Origin: Streptomyces sp. NBC_00285
GTDB taxonomy: Bacteria; Actinomycetota; Actinomycetes; Streptomycetales; Streptomycetaceae
Reading direction: 5' to 3'
Length of the DNA stretch: 64,000 bases
Assembly: GCF_036174265.1 (NCBI RefSeq)
Contig: NZ_CP108055.1
Location: forward strand, 124,001 to 188,000
The notes under the pieces are model-generated. The model was given only the letters and a program-made list of their open reading frames with translations, was not told where the DNA came from and made no database searches. The position numbers and the translations under genes were made by a program. Shown here one piece after another: positions 52,053 through 60,229 of the stretch (position 1 is the first letter of the stretch; each line of letters starts with the position of its first letter).

Positions 52053-52925
52053 GTGACAGCCGTGCTGAGAGCCCGAACACTGGGCAAGAAATTCCGAGGA
52101 CGCTGGGCCCTGTCGGACTGCACCCTCGACGTCCCCGCAGGCCGCGTGACGGGCTTGGTCGGCCCCAACGGGGCCGGGAAGTCGACCTTGTTGAATCTGG
52201 CGTCCGGCATGCTCGCCCCGACCACCGGCACGATCGAGGTCTGCGGTGGCCGTCCCGCCACCGGACCCGCCCAACTCGCCAAGGTCGGCTTTGTCGCCCA
52301 GGACACCCCCACCTACCCCGGGTTGAGCGTCGCCGACCACCTCGCGCTCGGCGCCCGCCTCAACCCCCGGTGGGACGCCACACTCGCCCGGGAACGCATC
52401 CGCCGCCTCGGCCTGGACCCCGCCCAGCGCGCCGGACGCCTCTCCGGCGGACAGCGCGCCCAGCTCGCCCTCACACTCGGCCTCGCCAAACGTCCCGAAC
52501 TCCTCGTCCTCGACGAGCCGGTCGCCGCCCTGGACCCGCTGGCCCGCCGTGAGTTCCTGGAGGATCTCACCGAGGCGATCACCGGACGGGAGATGAGCGT
52601 CATCCTCTCCTCCCACCTGGTCTCCGATGTCGAGAGGGTCTGCGACCACGTCATCGTGCTCGTCGGCTCACGAGTTCAAGTGGCCTCCGACATCGACGAC
52701 TTGACGGCCACGCACCACCGTCTCACCGGTCCGGCCGGAGAAACGCTGCCGTCAGTGGGCCGGCACATCGTCTCCGCGAGCCGCACCGACGACCGGACCA
52801 CCGCAGTCGTACGCGCCGATTCTCCTGCACCTCCGGATCCCGCCTGGACCGTCGAATCGCTGCCCCTGGAAGACATCGTCCTCGCCTACATGGGCCGAAC
52901 CTCCTCCCTGGAGTCCCTCCGATGA
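52053..52925 (+). CDS. ABC exporter ATP-binding protein
   Basis: 290 residues. Walker A GPNGAGKSTLL near residue 38, Q-loop VGFVAQD, signature LSGGQRAQLAL near 130, Walker B LLVLDEPVAALDP and H-loop SSHLVSDVE. A C-terminal extension of about 80 residues is typical of drug or antimicrobial-peptide exporters. GTG 52053 follows GGAGAGG. The stop overlaps the permease ATG by 4 nt. Confidence 0.92.
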   Translation: MTAVLRARTLGKKFRGRWALSDCTLDVPAGRVTGLVGPNGAGKSTLLNLASGMLAPTTGTIEVCGGRPATGPAQLAKVGFVAQDTPTYPGLSVADHLALGARLNPRWDATLARERIRRLGLDPAQRAGRLSGGQRAQLALTLGLAKRPELLVLDEPVAALDPLARREFLEDLTEAITGREMSVILSSHLVSDVERVCDHVIVLVGSRVQVASDIDDLTATHHRLTGPAGETLPSVGRHIVSASRTDDRTTAVVRADSPAPPDPAWTVESLPLEDIVLAYMGRTSSLESLR

Positions 52926-53902
52926 TCTGGCTGACCTGGCGCCAACTCCGTATGCAGACAGCAGTGGTGGTCGCAACGCTGGCCGTTCTCGTCGCGCTCC
53001 TCACCGCCACCGGACCGCGACTGGCCAGCCTGCGCACCACCGCCGGAGGCGACCTGATCCAACAACTCACCAGCGCCGACACGGCCTTGTACTTCGCCGG
53101 AGCAGTGACCGTCCTGCTCGTCCCGGCTCTCCTCGGCATGTTCTGGGGTGCCCCACTGGTCGCCCGGGAACTGGAGAGCGGCACTCACCGCCTCGCCTGG
53201 AACCAGAGCGTCACCCGCACCCGCTGGCTCCTGACCAAGCTCATCGTCACCGGCGGCACCGCCGTGGCCGCCGCGGGACTGGCCAGTTTCGCCGTGAGCT
53301 GGTGGAGCAGCCCGATCGACCAGGCCGTCTCCGCCGGCGGATCCGACAACACCGACAACTTCGTCCCACGCGTGGATCCCGCCGTCTTCGCCGCCCGCGG
53401 CATCGTCCCTCTCGGCTACGCCCTCTTCGCCTTCGTCCTGGGCGTCACGCTCGGCGTCGTCGTCCGCCGAACCATCCCGGCGATGGCGGCCACCCTGGCC
53501 ACGTCCACCGCGCTCCAGGTCGCCATGCCCCTATGGATCCGACCGCATCTGGCGACGCCGTCCACCGTCACCGTCCCCTTCCGGCCCGGCACGATGGCCA
53601 ACCTCCGGCTCGACTCCGTCTCCCAGGTCGACATCGGCAGGCCCGACTCCTGGGTCGTCGCCGAACAGACCCTCAACGCCACGGGCCATCCCGCAGCGCA
53701 CCTTCCGGAGTCGTACGCCGACTGCGACTCCCCGAAGGTCTGCCTCACCGCCCTCGCGAAAGCCGGCTACCACCAGAGGGTCACCTACCAACCCGCGGGA
53801 AACTTCTGGATCCTCCAATGGGCCGAGGCCAGCGTCTATGCCGTCCTTGTCGCGGTCGTGGGTGCCTTCTGCTTCTGGTGGTGCCGTCGCCGAGTGACCT
53901 GA
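52922..53902 (+). CDS. ABC exporter permease
   Basis: 326 residues with six hydrophobic helices (about 15-32, 55-80, 100-125, 160-190, 195-215, 290-315) and a large extracytoplasmic loop between the last two. It is an ABC2-type permease paired with the upstream ATPase. A perfect 10-bp inverted repeat follows as terminator. Confidence 0.85.
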   Translation: MIWLTWRQLRMQTAVVVATLAVLVALLTATGPRLASLRTTAGGDLIQQLTSADTALYFAGAVTVLLVPALLGMFWGAPLVARELESGTHRLAWNQSVTRTRWLLTKLIVTGGTAVAAAGLASFAVSWWSSPIDQAVSAGGSDNTDNFVPRVDPAVFAARGIVPLGYALFAFVLGVTLGVVVRRTIPAMAATLATSTALQVAMPLWIRPHLATPSTVTVPFRPGTMANLRLDSVSQVDIGRPDSWVVAEQTLNATGHPAAHLPESYADCDSPKVCLTALAKAGYHQRVTYQPAGNFWILQWAEASVYAVLVAVVGAFCFWWCRRRVT

Positions 53903-53928
53903 CGATGTCGCCCGTCGAGGGCAGTACC

Positions 53929-53957
53929 GGTCCGGTCCACGAGCCGCGGACCGGACC
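53929..53957. terminator. Bidirectional terminator between the ABC permease and CNNM genes
   Basis: GGTCCGGTCC (53929-53938) and GGACCGGACC (53948-53957) form a perfect 10-bp stem with a 9-nt loop between convergent genes. Confidence 0.75.
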
Positions 53958-53972
53958 TCTGTGATCAACTGC

Positions 53973-54995
53973 TCACGTAGCGGCGGGAGTTGGACCCACC
54001 AACTCGGACAGGACATCCTCCATGGTCACAAAGCCGAGCACTGTCCCCGTTTCCCCCGTCACCGCGGCCAGGTGGCTGCCGTCGGCGCGCAGGGCGGTGA
54101 GGGTGTCGTCCAGCGGGGTGTCGATACGGACCCGGGTGACCGGGTGCAACGCCTCACGCGGGAAGGGCCGCTCGCGGTCCGCGATCCCGAGGGTGTCCTT
54201 GATGTGGAGGTAGCCGAGCAGGGTTCCCTCGCTGCCGGTGACCGGGAAGCGGGAGTAGCCCGCCTCGGCGGCCACCCGCTCCAGCCGCGCCGGGGTGACC
54301 GTCTCCTCGACGGTTCGCATCTTCTGGGTGGGGACGAGGATCTCGCCGACCGGTCGGGTGCCCAGCTCCAGCGCGTCCCGCAGCCGCTCGCCGTCGGCGT
54401 GCGACAGGAGCCCCGCCTCACCGGCCTCGACGACCATGCGGGCGAGCTGGTCGTCGGTGAACACCGACTCGACCTCGTCCTTGGGCTCCACGCGCAACAG
54501 CTTCAGCAAGGTGTTGGCGAAGGTGTTGATGCCGAACACGAACGGCTTCAGCGCGCGGGTGAGGGCCACCAGGGGCGGTCCGAGCAACAGCGCCGTCGGC
54601 ACGGGGGCCGCAAGGGCGATGTTCTTCGGAACCATCTCGCCGATCAGCATGTGCAGATAGGTCGCCAGCGAAAGGGCGATCACGAAGGCGATCGGATGGA
54701 TGAGCCCCTGCGGGATGTGGGCCGCATGGAAGCCGGGCTCCAACATGTGCGCAATGGCCGGTTCGGCGACCGCGCCCAACACCAGCGAAGAGACGGTGAT
54801 GCCGAGCTGAGCGGTGGCCATCATCGCGGAGAGGTGTTCCAGACCCCACAGGGTCATGCGGGCCCGCTTGTTACCTGCCTGGGCATGCGGCTCGATCTGA
54901 CTGCGGCGCACGGAGATCAGAGCGAACTCGCCGCCCACGAAGAACGCGTTGGTCAACAGCGTCAGAGCGCCAATGGTGAGCTGGAGAACGGTCAT
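53973..54995 (-). CDS. CNNM/CorC-family transporter, second copy
   Basis: 340 residues. The N-terminal DUF21/CNNM domain has four hydrophobic helices with GGEFALISVRRSQIE and ISVSS-like segments, then a CBS pair (about 200-335). It lacks a CorC_HlyC C-terminal domain. CNNM proteins are Mg2+/divalent-cation transporters, some being Mg2+ exporters. ATG 54995 overlaps the upstream CNNM stop by 4 nt. Confidence 0.85.
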   Translation of the reverse strand: MTVLQLTIGALTLLTNAFFVGGEFALISVRRSQIEPHAQAGNKRARMTLWGLEHLSAMMATAQLGITVSSLVLGAVAEPAIAHMLEPGFHAAHIPQGLIHPIAFVIALSLATYLHMLIGEMVPKNIALAAPVPTALLLGPPLVALTRALKPFVFGINTFANTLLKLLRVEPKDEVESVFTDDQLARMVVEAGEAGLLSHADGERLRDALELGTRPVGEILVPTQKMRTVEETVTPARLERVAAEAGYSRFPVTGSEGTLLGYLHIKDTLGIADRERPFPREALHPVTRVRIDTPLDDTLTALRADGSHLAAVTGETGTVLGFVTMEDVLSELVGPTPAAT

Positions 54996-56326
54996 CGGGA
55001 TTCCTCGCCTTCCTGGGCGGGTTCCTGGACCGGTTTCGTGACCCGTACGCGGTCGGCACGGTGGTGCTCGATCTCCAGCACGACGAACTGCCAGCCGCCG
55101 ACGTCGACGGTGTCTCCCTTGGCGGGGATGCGCTCAAGGTGGGCGGCGATCATGCCGGCCACGGTCTCGTACGGTCCTTCCGGCGCGGTCAGTCCTATGC
55201 CCGCGAGTTCGTCCAGGCGGACGCTTCCGTCCGCCTCCCAGACCTCACGGCCCTCCGGATCCGGGGAAGCGGACACGATGCCGGGCGTTTCGACGGGGTC
55301 GTGCTCGTCGCGGACCTCGCCGACGACCTCCTCGACGATGTCCTCCACCGTCGCCACACCCGCCGTACCGCCGTACTCGTCGATGACCACGGCCATGGTG
55401 CGCCGCTCCCGCATCCGCTCCAAAAGCCGGTCCGCCGTCAGCGAGGAGGGGACCAGCAGGGGTGCGGTGGCCAGTTCGGCGACCGGGGTGACGGCCCGCT
55501 TCGCCGGCTCCAGGGCGAGTACGTCTCGGATATGCACGGTCCCGACGACCTCGTCCAAGCTGTCCCGGTAGACCGGGAAGCGGGACAGGCCGGTCGCATA
55601 CGACAGGTTCGCCGCGTCCACGGCCGTCGCGTGCGCCTCCAGCGCCTGGACATCCACCCTGGGCGTCATGACGTTCTCCGCGGTCAGCTCACCTAGATGC
55701 AGGGTGCGCACGAACAACTCGGCCGAGTCGGCCTCCAGAGCGCCCTCGGCGGCCGAGCGCCTGGCGAGCGCGACCAGCTCCTCCGGTGTGCGGGCGGAGG
55801 CCAGCTCCTCGGCGGGCTCCAGGCCGAAGCGCCGTACGACACGGTTCGCGGTGTTGTTCAGATGCCGGATGAACGGGCCGAAGGCGGCCGTGAAACCGCG
55901 CTGCGGGCCCGCGACCACCTTGGCGACGGCAAGCGGGCGGGAGATCGCCCAGTTCTTCGGCACCAGTTCGCCCACCACCATCAGCACGACGGTGGACACG
56001 GCGACACCCAGCACGCTGGCCACCGAGGAGGCCGCGCCCCCGAGTCCGGCGGCTTCCAGCGGCCCCTTCAGCAGTGCTGCCAGGGACGGCTCGGCGAGCA
56101 TGCCGATCACCAGCGAGGTGACGGTGATGCCGAGCTGAGCGCCGGAGAGCTGGAGGGTCAGCCGGCGTACGGCGGCCAGGGCTCCATCGGCGCCGCGTTC
56201 ACCGGCCTCGGCGGCTCGTTCGAGGTCACCGCGCTCGACGGTGGTCAGGGAGAACTCGGCCGCGACGAACACGGCGCAGGCCAGGGTGAGGAGGAGGGCC
56301 AGCAAGAGGAGCAGGATCTCGGTCAC
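54992..56326 (-). CDS. CNNM/CorC-family transporter, first copy
   Basis: 444 residues: four-helix CNNM domain (about 1-190, with AAEFSLTTVERGDLE and VGELVPKNWAIS), CBS pair (about 210-335) including MTPRVDVQALEAHATAVDAA, and a CorC_HlyC domain (about 350-430, DGSVRLDELAGIGLT). Mg2+/Co2+ transport. GTG 56326 overlaps the stop of a 22-codon leader ORF by 4 nt (GTGA), and a large hairpin lies just upstream, so expression is likely controlled at the leader. Confidence 0.88.
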   Translation of the reverse strand: MTEILLLLLALLLTLACAVFVAAEFSLTTVERGDLERAAEAGERGADGALAAVRRLTLQLSGAQLGITVTSLVIGMLAEPSLAALLKGPLEAAGLGGAASSVASVLGVAVSTVVLMVVGELVPKNWAISRPLAVAKVVAGPQRGFTAAFGPFIRHLNNTANRVVRRFGLEPAEELASARTPEELVALARRSAAEGALEADSAELFVRTLHLGELTAENVMTPRVDVQALEAHATAVDAANLSYATGLSRFPVYRDSLDEVVGTVHIRDVLALEPAKRAVTPVAELATAPLLVPSSLTADRLLERMRERRTMAVVIDEYGGTAGVATVEDIVEEVVGEVRDEHDPVETPGIVSASPDPEGREVWEADGSVRLDELAGIGLTAPEGPYETVAGMIAAHLERIPAKGDTVDVGGWQFVVLEIEHHRADRVRVTKPVQEPAQEGEESR

Positions 56327-56391
56327 CGGGCCACCCCCGCTCCTCGGGACGGGCGGAACAGGGCCGAGTTGGTACTGGGAGGCTCACCCAT
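56323..56391 (-). CDS. 22-codon leader ORF coupled to the CNNM gene
   Basis: ATG 56391 encodes a peptide starting MGEPPSTNSALF and its TGA overlaps the CNNM GTG. The Glu-Pro-Pro run right after the start resembles leader peptides on which ribosomes destabilise at low Mg2+, but this is analogy only. Its candidate ribosome-binding site AAGGAG (56405-56410) is 13 nt upstream, longer than usual, and lies in one arm of the leader hairpin. Confidence 0.45.
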   Translation of the reverse strand: MGEPPSTNSALFRPSRGAGVAR

Positions 56392-56399
56392 GACGGGAC

Positions 56400-56482
56400 T
56401 GTGGCTCCTTGTCGAAACACGCGTGAACAGTGGGAAGGCAAGCAAGGCCGCTTGTCTCTACACCCACTGTAAAGGAGCCACA
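56400..56482 (-). promoter_or_regulatory. Structured leader of the CNNM operon (nested hairpins)
   Basis: Three concentric perfect stems: TGTGGCTCCTT/AAGGAGCCACA (56400-56410 with 56472-56482, 11 bp), ACAGTGGG/CCCACTGT (56427-56434 with 56463-56470, 8 bp) and CAAGC/GCTTG (inner). On the minus strand the 3' arm of the outer stem contains AAGGAG, so folding would hide this ribosome-binding sequence. Candidate metal-responsive switch; I do not recognise a named riboswitch. Confidence 0.65.
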
Positions 56483-56599
56483 AAGAGCATCACCCAGCCA
56501 GGGCGTCGGCACCTCTCTAGCCAGGACGAGAAGTCATTTTCGGCCGTTTTCGCCACACCTGCGCGGACCTCACTCATCCGCGCTTGGCAGGCACCTATG

Positions 56600-56619
56600 C
56601 TTCTACGCACCTGTAGAAG
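56600..56619. promoter_or_regulatory. BlaI-type palindrome upstream of spo0M
   Basis: CTTCTAC-GCACCT-GTAGAAG, a perfect 7-bp dyad; relative to CTACA-N4-TGTAG one base differs (CTACG). Lies 57 bp before the chosen spo0M start. Confidence 0.6.
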
Positions 56620-56676
56620 GCCCGCACTGAAAGGGCGTCAGGGGAAGACACGCACGTTTAAGGAGTGGACGCCACG

Positions 56677-57678
56677 ATGGTGTTCAAACGACTGCTCGGA
56701 TCGCTCGGCGCGGGCGGGCCCACGGTGGACACGGTCCTCGACCCGGGCGGCGCTCGCCCCGGCTCCACGCTGACCGGACAGGTTCATCTCAGGGGCGGTG
56801 ACGCCGACTTCGACATCGACCACATCACCCTGGAGTTGGTGGCGAGGGTCGAGGCCGAGCACGAGGACGGCGAGAGCGAGGGAGTCGTCACCTTCGACCG
56901 GCTCACGGTCGGCGGCGGCTTCCGGCTCGCGGCGGGCGAGCTGCGCAGCGTTCCGCTCAGCGTGATGCTGCCGTGGGAGACGCCTATCACCGAGCTGTAC
57001 GGGCAGGGGCTGGGCATCGTGCTCGGCGTGCGGACCGAACTGGCCGTCGCCGGCGCCAAGGACAAGAGTGACCTCGACCAGCTGAACATCGCCCCGCTGC
57101 CGGTCCAGGAAGCGATCCTGGAAGCCCTCGGGCAGCTCGGCTTCGGCTTCAGGTCGGCCGACCTCGAATACGGCCACATCCGCGGCACCGGTCAGCGACT
57201 GCCCTTCTACCAGGAGATCGAGCTCAGTCCGGCGCCGCAGTACGCCCACCAGGTCAACGAGATCGAGGTGACATTTCTGGCAGGACCAGGCGGGATGGAG
57301 GTCGTCCTGGAGGCCGACAAGCGCGGCGGTCTCTTCTCCGAGGGGCATGACACGGTCACCCGGTTCGCGGTCGGCCACCATGACGTCCGCGACTGGAACA
57401 CCGAAGTCGACGGCTGGATGCGGCAGTTGGTGGAGCACCGGGCCTCGTACGGTTCGCACGCCGGCCATGGACACGACCCGTACGGGCACGGCGGCCACTA
57501 CGGCCACGGTGAGCACCACCACGACGAGGGCCACCGTCCCGGACCCGGCATGGGCACCGCGGTCGCCGCGGGCGCGGCCGGACTGGCCGTCGGCGTGATC
57601 GGCGGGATGGTCGCGGCCGAAGCGGTCGACGAGATCGGGGACTTCTTCGAGGGCGAGGAGGCAGAAGAGGAGGACTGA
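56677..57678 (+). CDS. Spo0M-like sporulation-control protein
   Basis: 333 residues from ATG 56677 (AAGGAG 11 nt upstream; GTG 56665 overlaps that site and is unlikely). Residues 1-240 form the arrestin-like Spo0M domain (MVFKRLLGSLGAGGPTVDTV, LPWETPITELYGQGL, DKRGGLFSEGHDTVTRF). A His/Gly/Asp-rich stretch (about 255-290, possibly metal-binding), a Gly/Ala hydrophobic segment near 300-315 and an acidic tail follow. Spo0M regulates developmental timing in Bacillus. A BlaI-type palindrome precedes it. Confidence 0.85.
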   Translation: MVFKRLLGSLGAGGPTVDTVLDPGGARPGSTLTGQVHLRGGDADFDIDHITLELVARVEAEHEDGESEGVVTFDRLTVGGGFRLAAGELRSVPLSVMLPWETPITELYGQGLGIVLGVRTELAVAGAKDKSDLDQLNIAPLPVQEAILEALGQLGFGFRSADLEYGHIRGTGQRLPFYQEIELSPAPQYAHQVNEIEVTFLAGPGGMEVVLEADKRGGLFSEGHDTVTRFAVGHHDVRDWNTEVDGWMRQLVEHRASYGSHAGHGHDPYGHGGHYGHGEHHHDEGHRPGPGMGTAVAAGAAGLAVGVIGGMVAAEAVDEIGDFFEGEEAEEED

Positions 57679-58094
57679 CCGGTTCGAGGTGGGCTGGGAT
57701 GGCCGGTCGGCCATCGATCATCGGTCATGCGCAGGGCTTGCTCGCGATCCGCACACCAGCTCCGCCCAACCGGTCGCCCGTGGTTCTGCGAGAACTCCGC
57801 GACGGCCCGGCTGGCACCTCCTCGACGGGCGGCAGTCGTCGACGAGGAGAGGCCATCACGCAGATGAGGTCGCGAGCCGACACGAGCAGGCGCTTGAGGT
57901 CCGGCGAACGGCCGTACCAACGCAGCAGCAGTCGGCCCACGACCAGGCCCGGGCCCAGCCTGCATTTGCTCCGGCAGCACAGTCCTCATGGACGTGGTCG
58001 CATCGCCACCACGGCGCCGACAGCAGCCAAGCCGGTCCCCGGCAGTCCGAATCTCGTGGACTCGACCGGAACTCATCCGGCCCACCGCTAGTTT
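57679..58094. other. Intergenic region with no supported gene
   Basis: Between spo0M and the terB promoter. A short minus-strand frame with VGRLLLRWYGRSPDLKRLLV near its start has no recognised family and no clear ribosome-binding site; I do not count it as a gene. Confidence 0.4.
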
Positions 58095-58108
58095 CTACGT
58101 TGCTGTAG
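58095..58108. promoter_or_regulatory. BlaI-type palindrome upstream of terB
   Basis: CTACG-TTGC-TGTAG, one base from the perfect motif, 66 bp before the terB ATG. Confidence 0.55.
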
Positions 58109-58173
58109 ATATCAATGGGAGTATGGGCACCGCTGACAAGGCGGGTCCCCGTAATCGAACTTTTGGAGTTCTA

Positions 58174-58629
58174 ATGGCCCTGTGGGACCGCGTCAAGGAG
58201 TCCGCATCGACGATGCAGACCCAGCTGGTGGCGAAGAAGAACGACCTCAAAAGCGGCGCCTTCCGCGACGCGAGCATGGCCATGTGCGCCCTGGTCGCCG
58301 CCGCCGACGGCACCGTCGACCCATCCGAGCGGCAACGGGTGACCCAGCTGATCTCGGCCAACGAGGTGCTGCAGAACTTTTCCGCCGACGACCTGCGCCG
58401 CCGCTTCGAGGAGTACCTGGACAAGCTGACCGCCGATTTCGACTTCGGCAAGGTCAGCGTGCTCCAGGAGATCGCGAAGGCCAAGAAGAAGCCCGCCGAG
58501 GCGCGCGCCGTCATTCAGATCGGCATCGTCATCGGCGGCGCCGACGGCGACTTCGACAAGGATGAGCAGGCCGTGGTCCGCGAGGCGTGCTTCGCCCTCG
58601 ATTTGCCGCCCCACGAGTTCGACCTCTGA
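58174..58629 (+). CDS. terB: TerB-family tellurite/stress protein
   Basis: 151 residues; ATG 58174 with GGAG 6 nt upstream. TerB fold with two similar acidic helical halves: VAAADGTVDPSERQRVTQLI (about 41-60) and GGADGDFDKDEQAVVREACF (about 121-140), which can bind divalent metals. FDFGKVSVLQEIAKAKKKP lies between them. TerB acts with TerD at the membrane in the tellurium-resistance stress system. In this block it sits near two terD genes and shares a likely repressor site. Confidence 0.88.
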   Translation: MALWDRVKESASTMQTQLVAKKNDLKSGAFRDASMAMCALVAAADGTVDPSERQRVTQLISANEVLQNFSADDLRRRFEEYLDKLTADFDFGKVSVLQEIAKAKKKPAEARAVIQIGIVIGGADGDFDKDEQAVVREACFALDLPPHEFDL

Positions 58630-58709
58630 CCGACACATGGAGCAGGTGTGCCAGGCCGGCCCGTCAGGGAGCTGCCCGGCACACCGCACTCAACGATGTC
58701 CCCGCCCGC

Positions 58710-59642
58710 TCAAAGAGGAGTGGCGGCATGCAGGATAAGAAGCAGGGTCACGGCGGAGTTCGCGGACGACATCGCAGAGACGGCCGTGCCCGCAGCCGCA
58801 CCCCAGGCCGCCAGGCCCATCGCCGTGAACACCGATGGCCAGCTGCGTACCGCGGGCGCCGGACCGAGCAGAGCCGCCACCCGGCGCGGCACCGGCCCGG
58901 GCGCGGCGAACCCCGCGAGCGTCGGCGTCGGAGCGCCACGATCCACCAGGGCCGCCTTGCCGATCGCGCGCGCCACCGCACGACGGCTGCCGACCGCCTG
59001 CGCCGCCTCCTCGTCCGCCCACCGCTCCGCCGTATACGACACGGCTGTCCGCAGCGGCCACAGCAACGGGTTGGCCTGCGAGGCGAGTTTGACGGCGAGG
59101 AGGAAGCGATGGTGACGGGCGGCCAGATGGGCGCGCTCGTGGGCGAACAGCGCCCGGCGCTCGGCGGGCTCCAGACACTCCAGCAGTGCGGTGGTCACCA
59201 CGACTCGCTCCCGGCGGCCACCCGGCAGGGCGTACGCGTACGGCGTGGTGTCAGGCAGTACGACCACCCCTGTCTCCGCCAGTCCGGCCAGCGCCCGGTG
59301 CGCGCGGCGCCGCATCCGGCCGTGCCGCCACACCATCTGCCCGCAGGCCGCCAGCACGGCGAGCAGCACGGGGATGGCTGCCTTACCGGCCACTTCGTCG
59401 AACGGTACGGCCTCGCGTACTTCCGGGTCGGACCAGCCGTCGGGCAGCGGGTTGCCGGGCAGCTGGGCCGTGCCGACCACCATCACCAGCGCGAGACACA
59501 CCGTGCTGCACATCGCCATGGCCACCGCCACGCCGGTCAGCAGCCTGGTCGCGGTGCGCGGATGCAGATGCTGCTCCGCCAGGCGGGCCACCGGCCATGC
59601 GGTCAGCGGCAGGACCAGCGGCAGAAAGACAAACACCCCCAT
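58710..59642 (-). CDS. M56-family metallopeptidase (BlaR1-like, no sensor domain)
   Basis: 310 residues. HExxH zinc-binding motif in LFAHERAHLAARHHRFLLAV (about 188-192), followed by a glutamate in SYTAERWADEEAAQAV, the third ligand. Four or five hydrophobic helices, as in BlaR1/MecR1 peptidase domains. The penicillin-binding sensor domain of BlaR1 is missing, so it must respond to another signal or partner. Located 6 bp after blaI; it would inactivate BlaI by proteolysis. Confidence 0.85.
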   Translation of the reverse strand: MGVFVFLPLVLPLTAWPVARLAEQHLHPRTATRLLTGVAVAMAMCSTVCLALVMVVGTAQLPGNPLPDGWSDPEVREAVPFDEVAGKAAIPVLLAVLAACGQMVWRHGRMRRRAHRALAGLAETGVVVLPDTTPYAYALPGGRRERVVVTTALLECLEPAERRALFAHERAHLAARHHRFLLAVKLASQANPLLWPLRTAVSYTAERWADEEAAQAVGSRRAVARAIGKAALVDRGAPTPTLAGFAAPGPVPRRVAALLGPAPAVRSWPSVFTAMGLAAWGAAAGTAVSAMSSANSAVTLLLILHAATPL

Positions 59643-59648
59643 GAGGCT

Positions 59649-60038
59649 TCAGTCTTCCCCTTCACCGCGGGCACGACCCAGCAATTCACGCAGCAACCGC
59701 TCGTCACCCGGACCGAGGCCGGTGACGAAGCTGGCCAGCACCGCTTCCCGGTCGGCTTCCCCGTCGAGCACCTTGCGCATCCGGTGCGCCGCGAGGCCCG
59801 CCTCGTCCGAGTTGGGTGTCCAGGCGAAGGACCGGCCGGTCCGCTCCCGGGTCACCACACCCTTGGCCAGTAGCCGGGTCAGGATCGTGATCACCGTCGT
59901 ATAGGCGAGATCGGCGCCGAGGCGCTCCTGCACCCAGCCGGCGGTCGCCGGTCCGTCCGCCTCGCGCAGTGCCGACAGGACCTGCACCTCCAGCTCACCC
60001 TGCCCCCGCCGCCGGGGACCGTGCCGGTGTTCCGTCAC
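59649..60038 (-). CDS. BlaI/MecI/CopY-family repressor
   Basis: 129 residues from GTG 60038 (GGAGG 7 nt upstream). A winged helix-turn-helix (LEVQVLSALREADGPATAGW, then LAYTTVITILTRLLAKGVVT) is followed by the Phe-Ala-Trp segment and a C-terminal dimerisation helix. BlaI proteins bind TACA/TGTA palindromes. One perfect site lies at 60160-60173 in the divergent region with terD, and three more copies lie upstream of spo0M, terB and tatA, which makes this protein the obvious regulator of them. Confidence 0.88.
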   Translation of the reverse strand: MTEHRHGPRRRGQGELEVQVLSALREADGPATAGWVQERLGADLAYTTVITILTRLLAKGVVTRERTGRSFAWTPNSDEAGLAAHRMRKVLDGEADREAVLASFVTGLGPGDERLLRELLGRARGEGED

Positions 60039-60159
60039 GCCCTGCCTCCTCTCCGCGCCGCCTGTTTCCCGACCCGACATCGTATAGACACCCGAGCGGC
60101 CGTCTTTCGCACAGGAGTTGCGGCGACACGAAGGCCACCGCTCGACCGACCTCACTTTT

Positions 60160-60173
60160 CTACAGTGTTGTAG
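60160..60173. promoter_or_regulatory. BlaI-type palindrome in the blaI-terD divergent region
   Basis: CTACA-GTGT-TGTAG, a perfect dyad. It lies 57 bp before the terD ATG and 122 bp before the blaI GTG. Confidence 0.65.
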
Positions 60174-60229
60174 ATTCTAACCTGGGATCCGTGATGCGGA
60201 CCCGAACCGACTGTGTGGAGGAATGAACC

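Noticed and set aside
49831..52080. Extension of the NarL regulator frame to 749 codons
   Set aside because: The upstream part overlaps the kinase gene and is low-complexity; GTG 50526 gives the canonical receiver start and a 4-nt overlap.
56456..56470. CTACA-N5-TGTAA in the CNNM leader as a fifth BlaI site
   Set aside because: The spacer is 5 instead of 4 and one arm is mismatched; it overlaps the leader hairpin, which explains the sequence better.
57725..57940. Small minus-strand ORF between spo0M and terB
   Set aside because: No family, no ribosome-binding site; basic composition expected by chance in GC-rich DNA.
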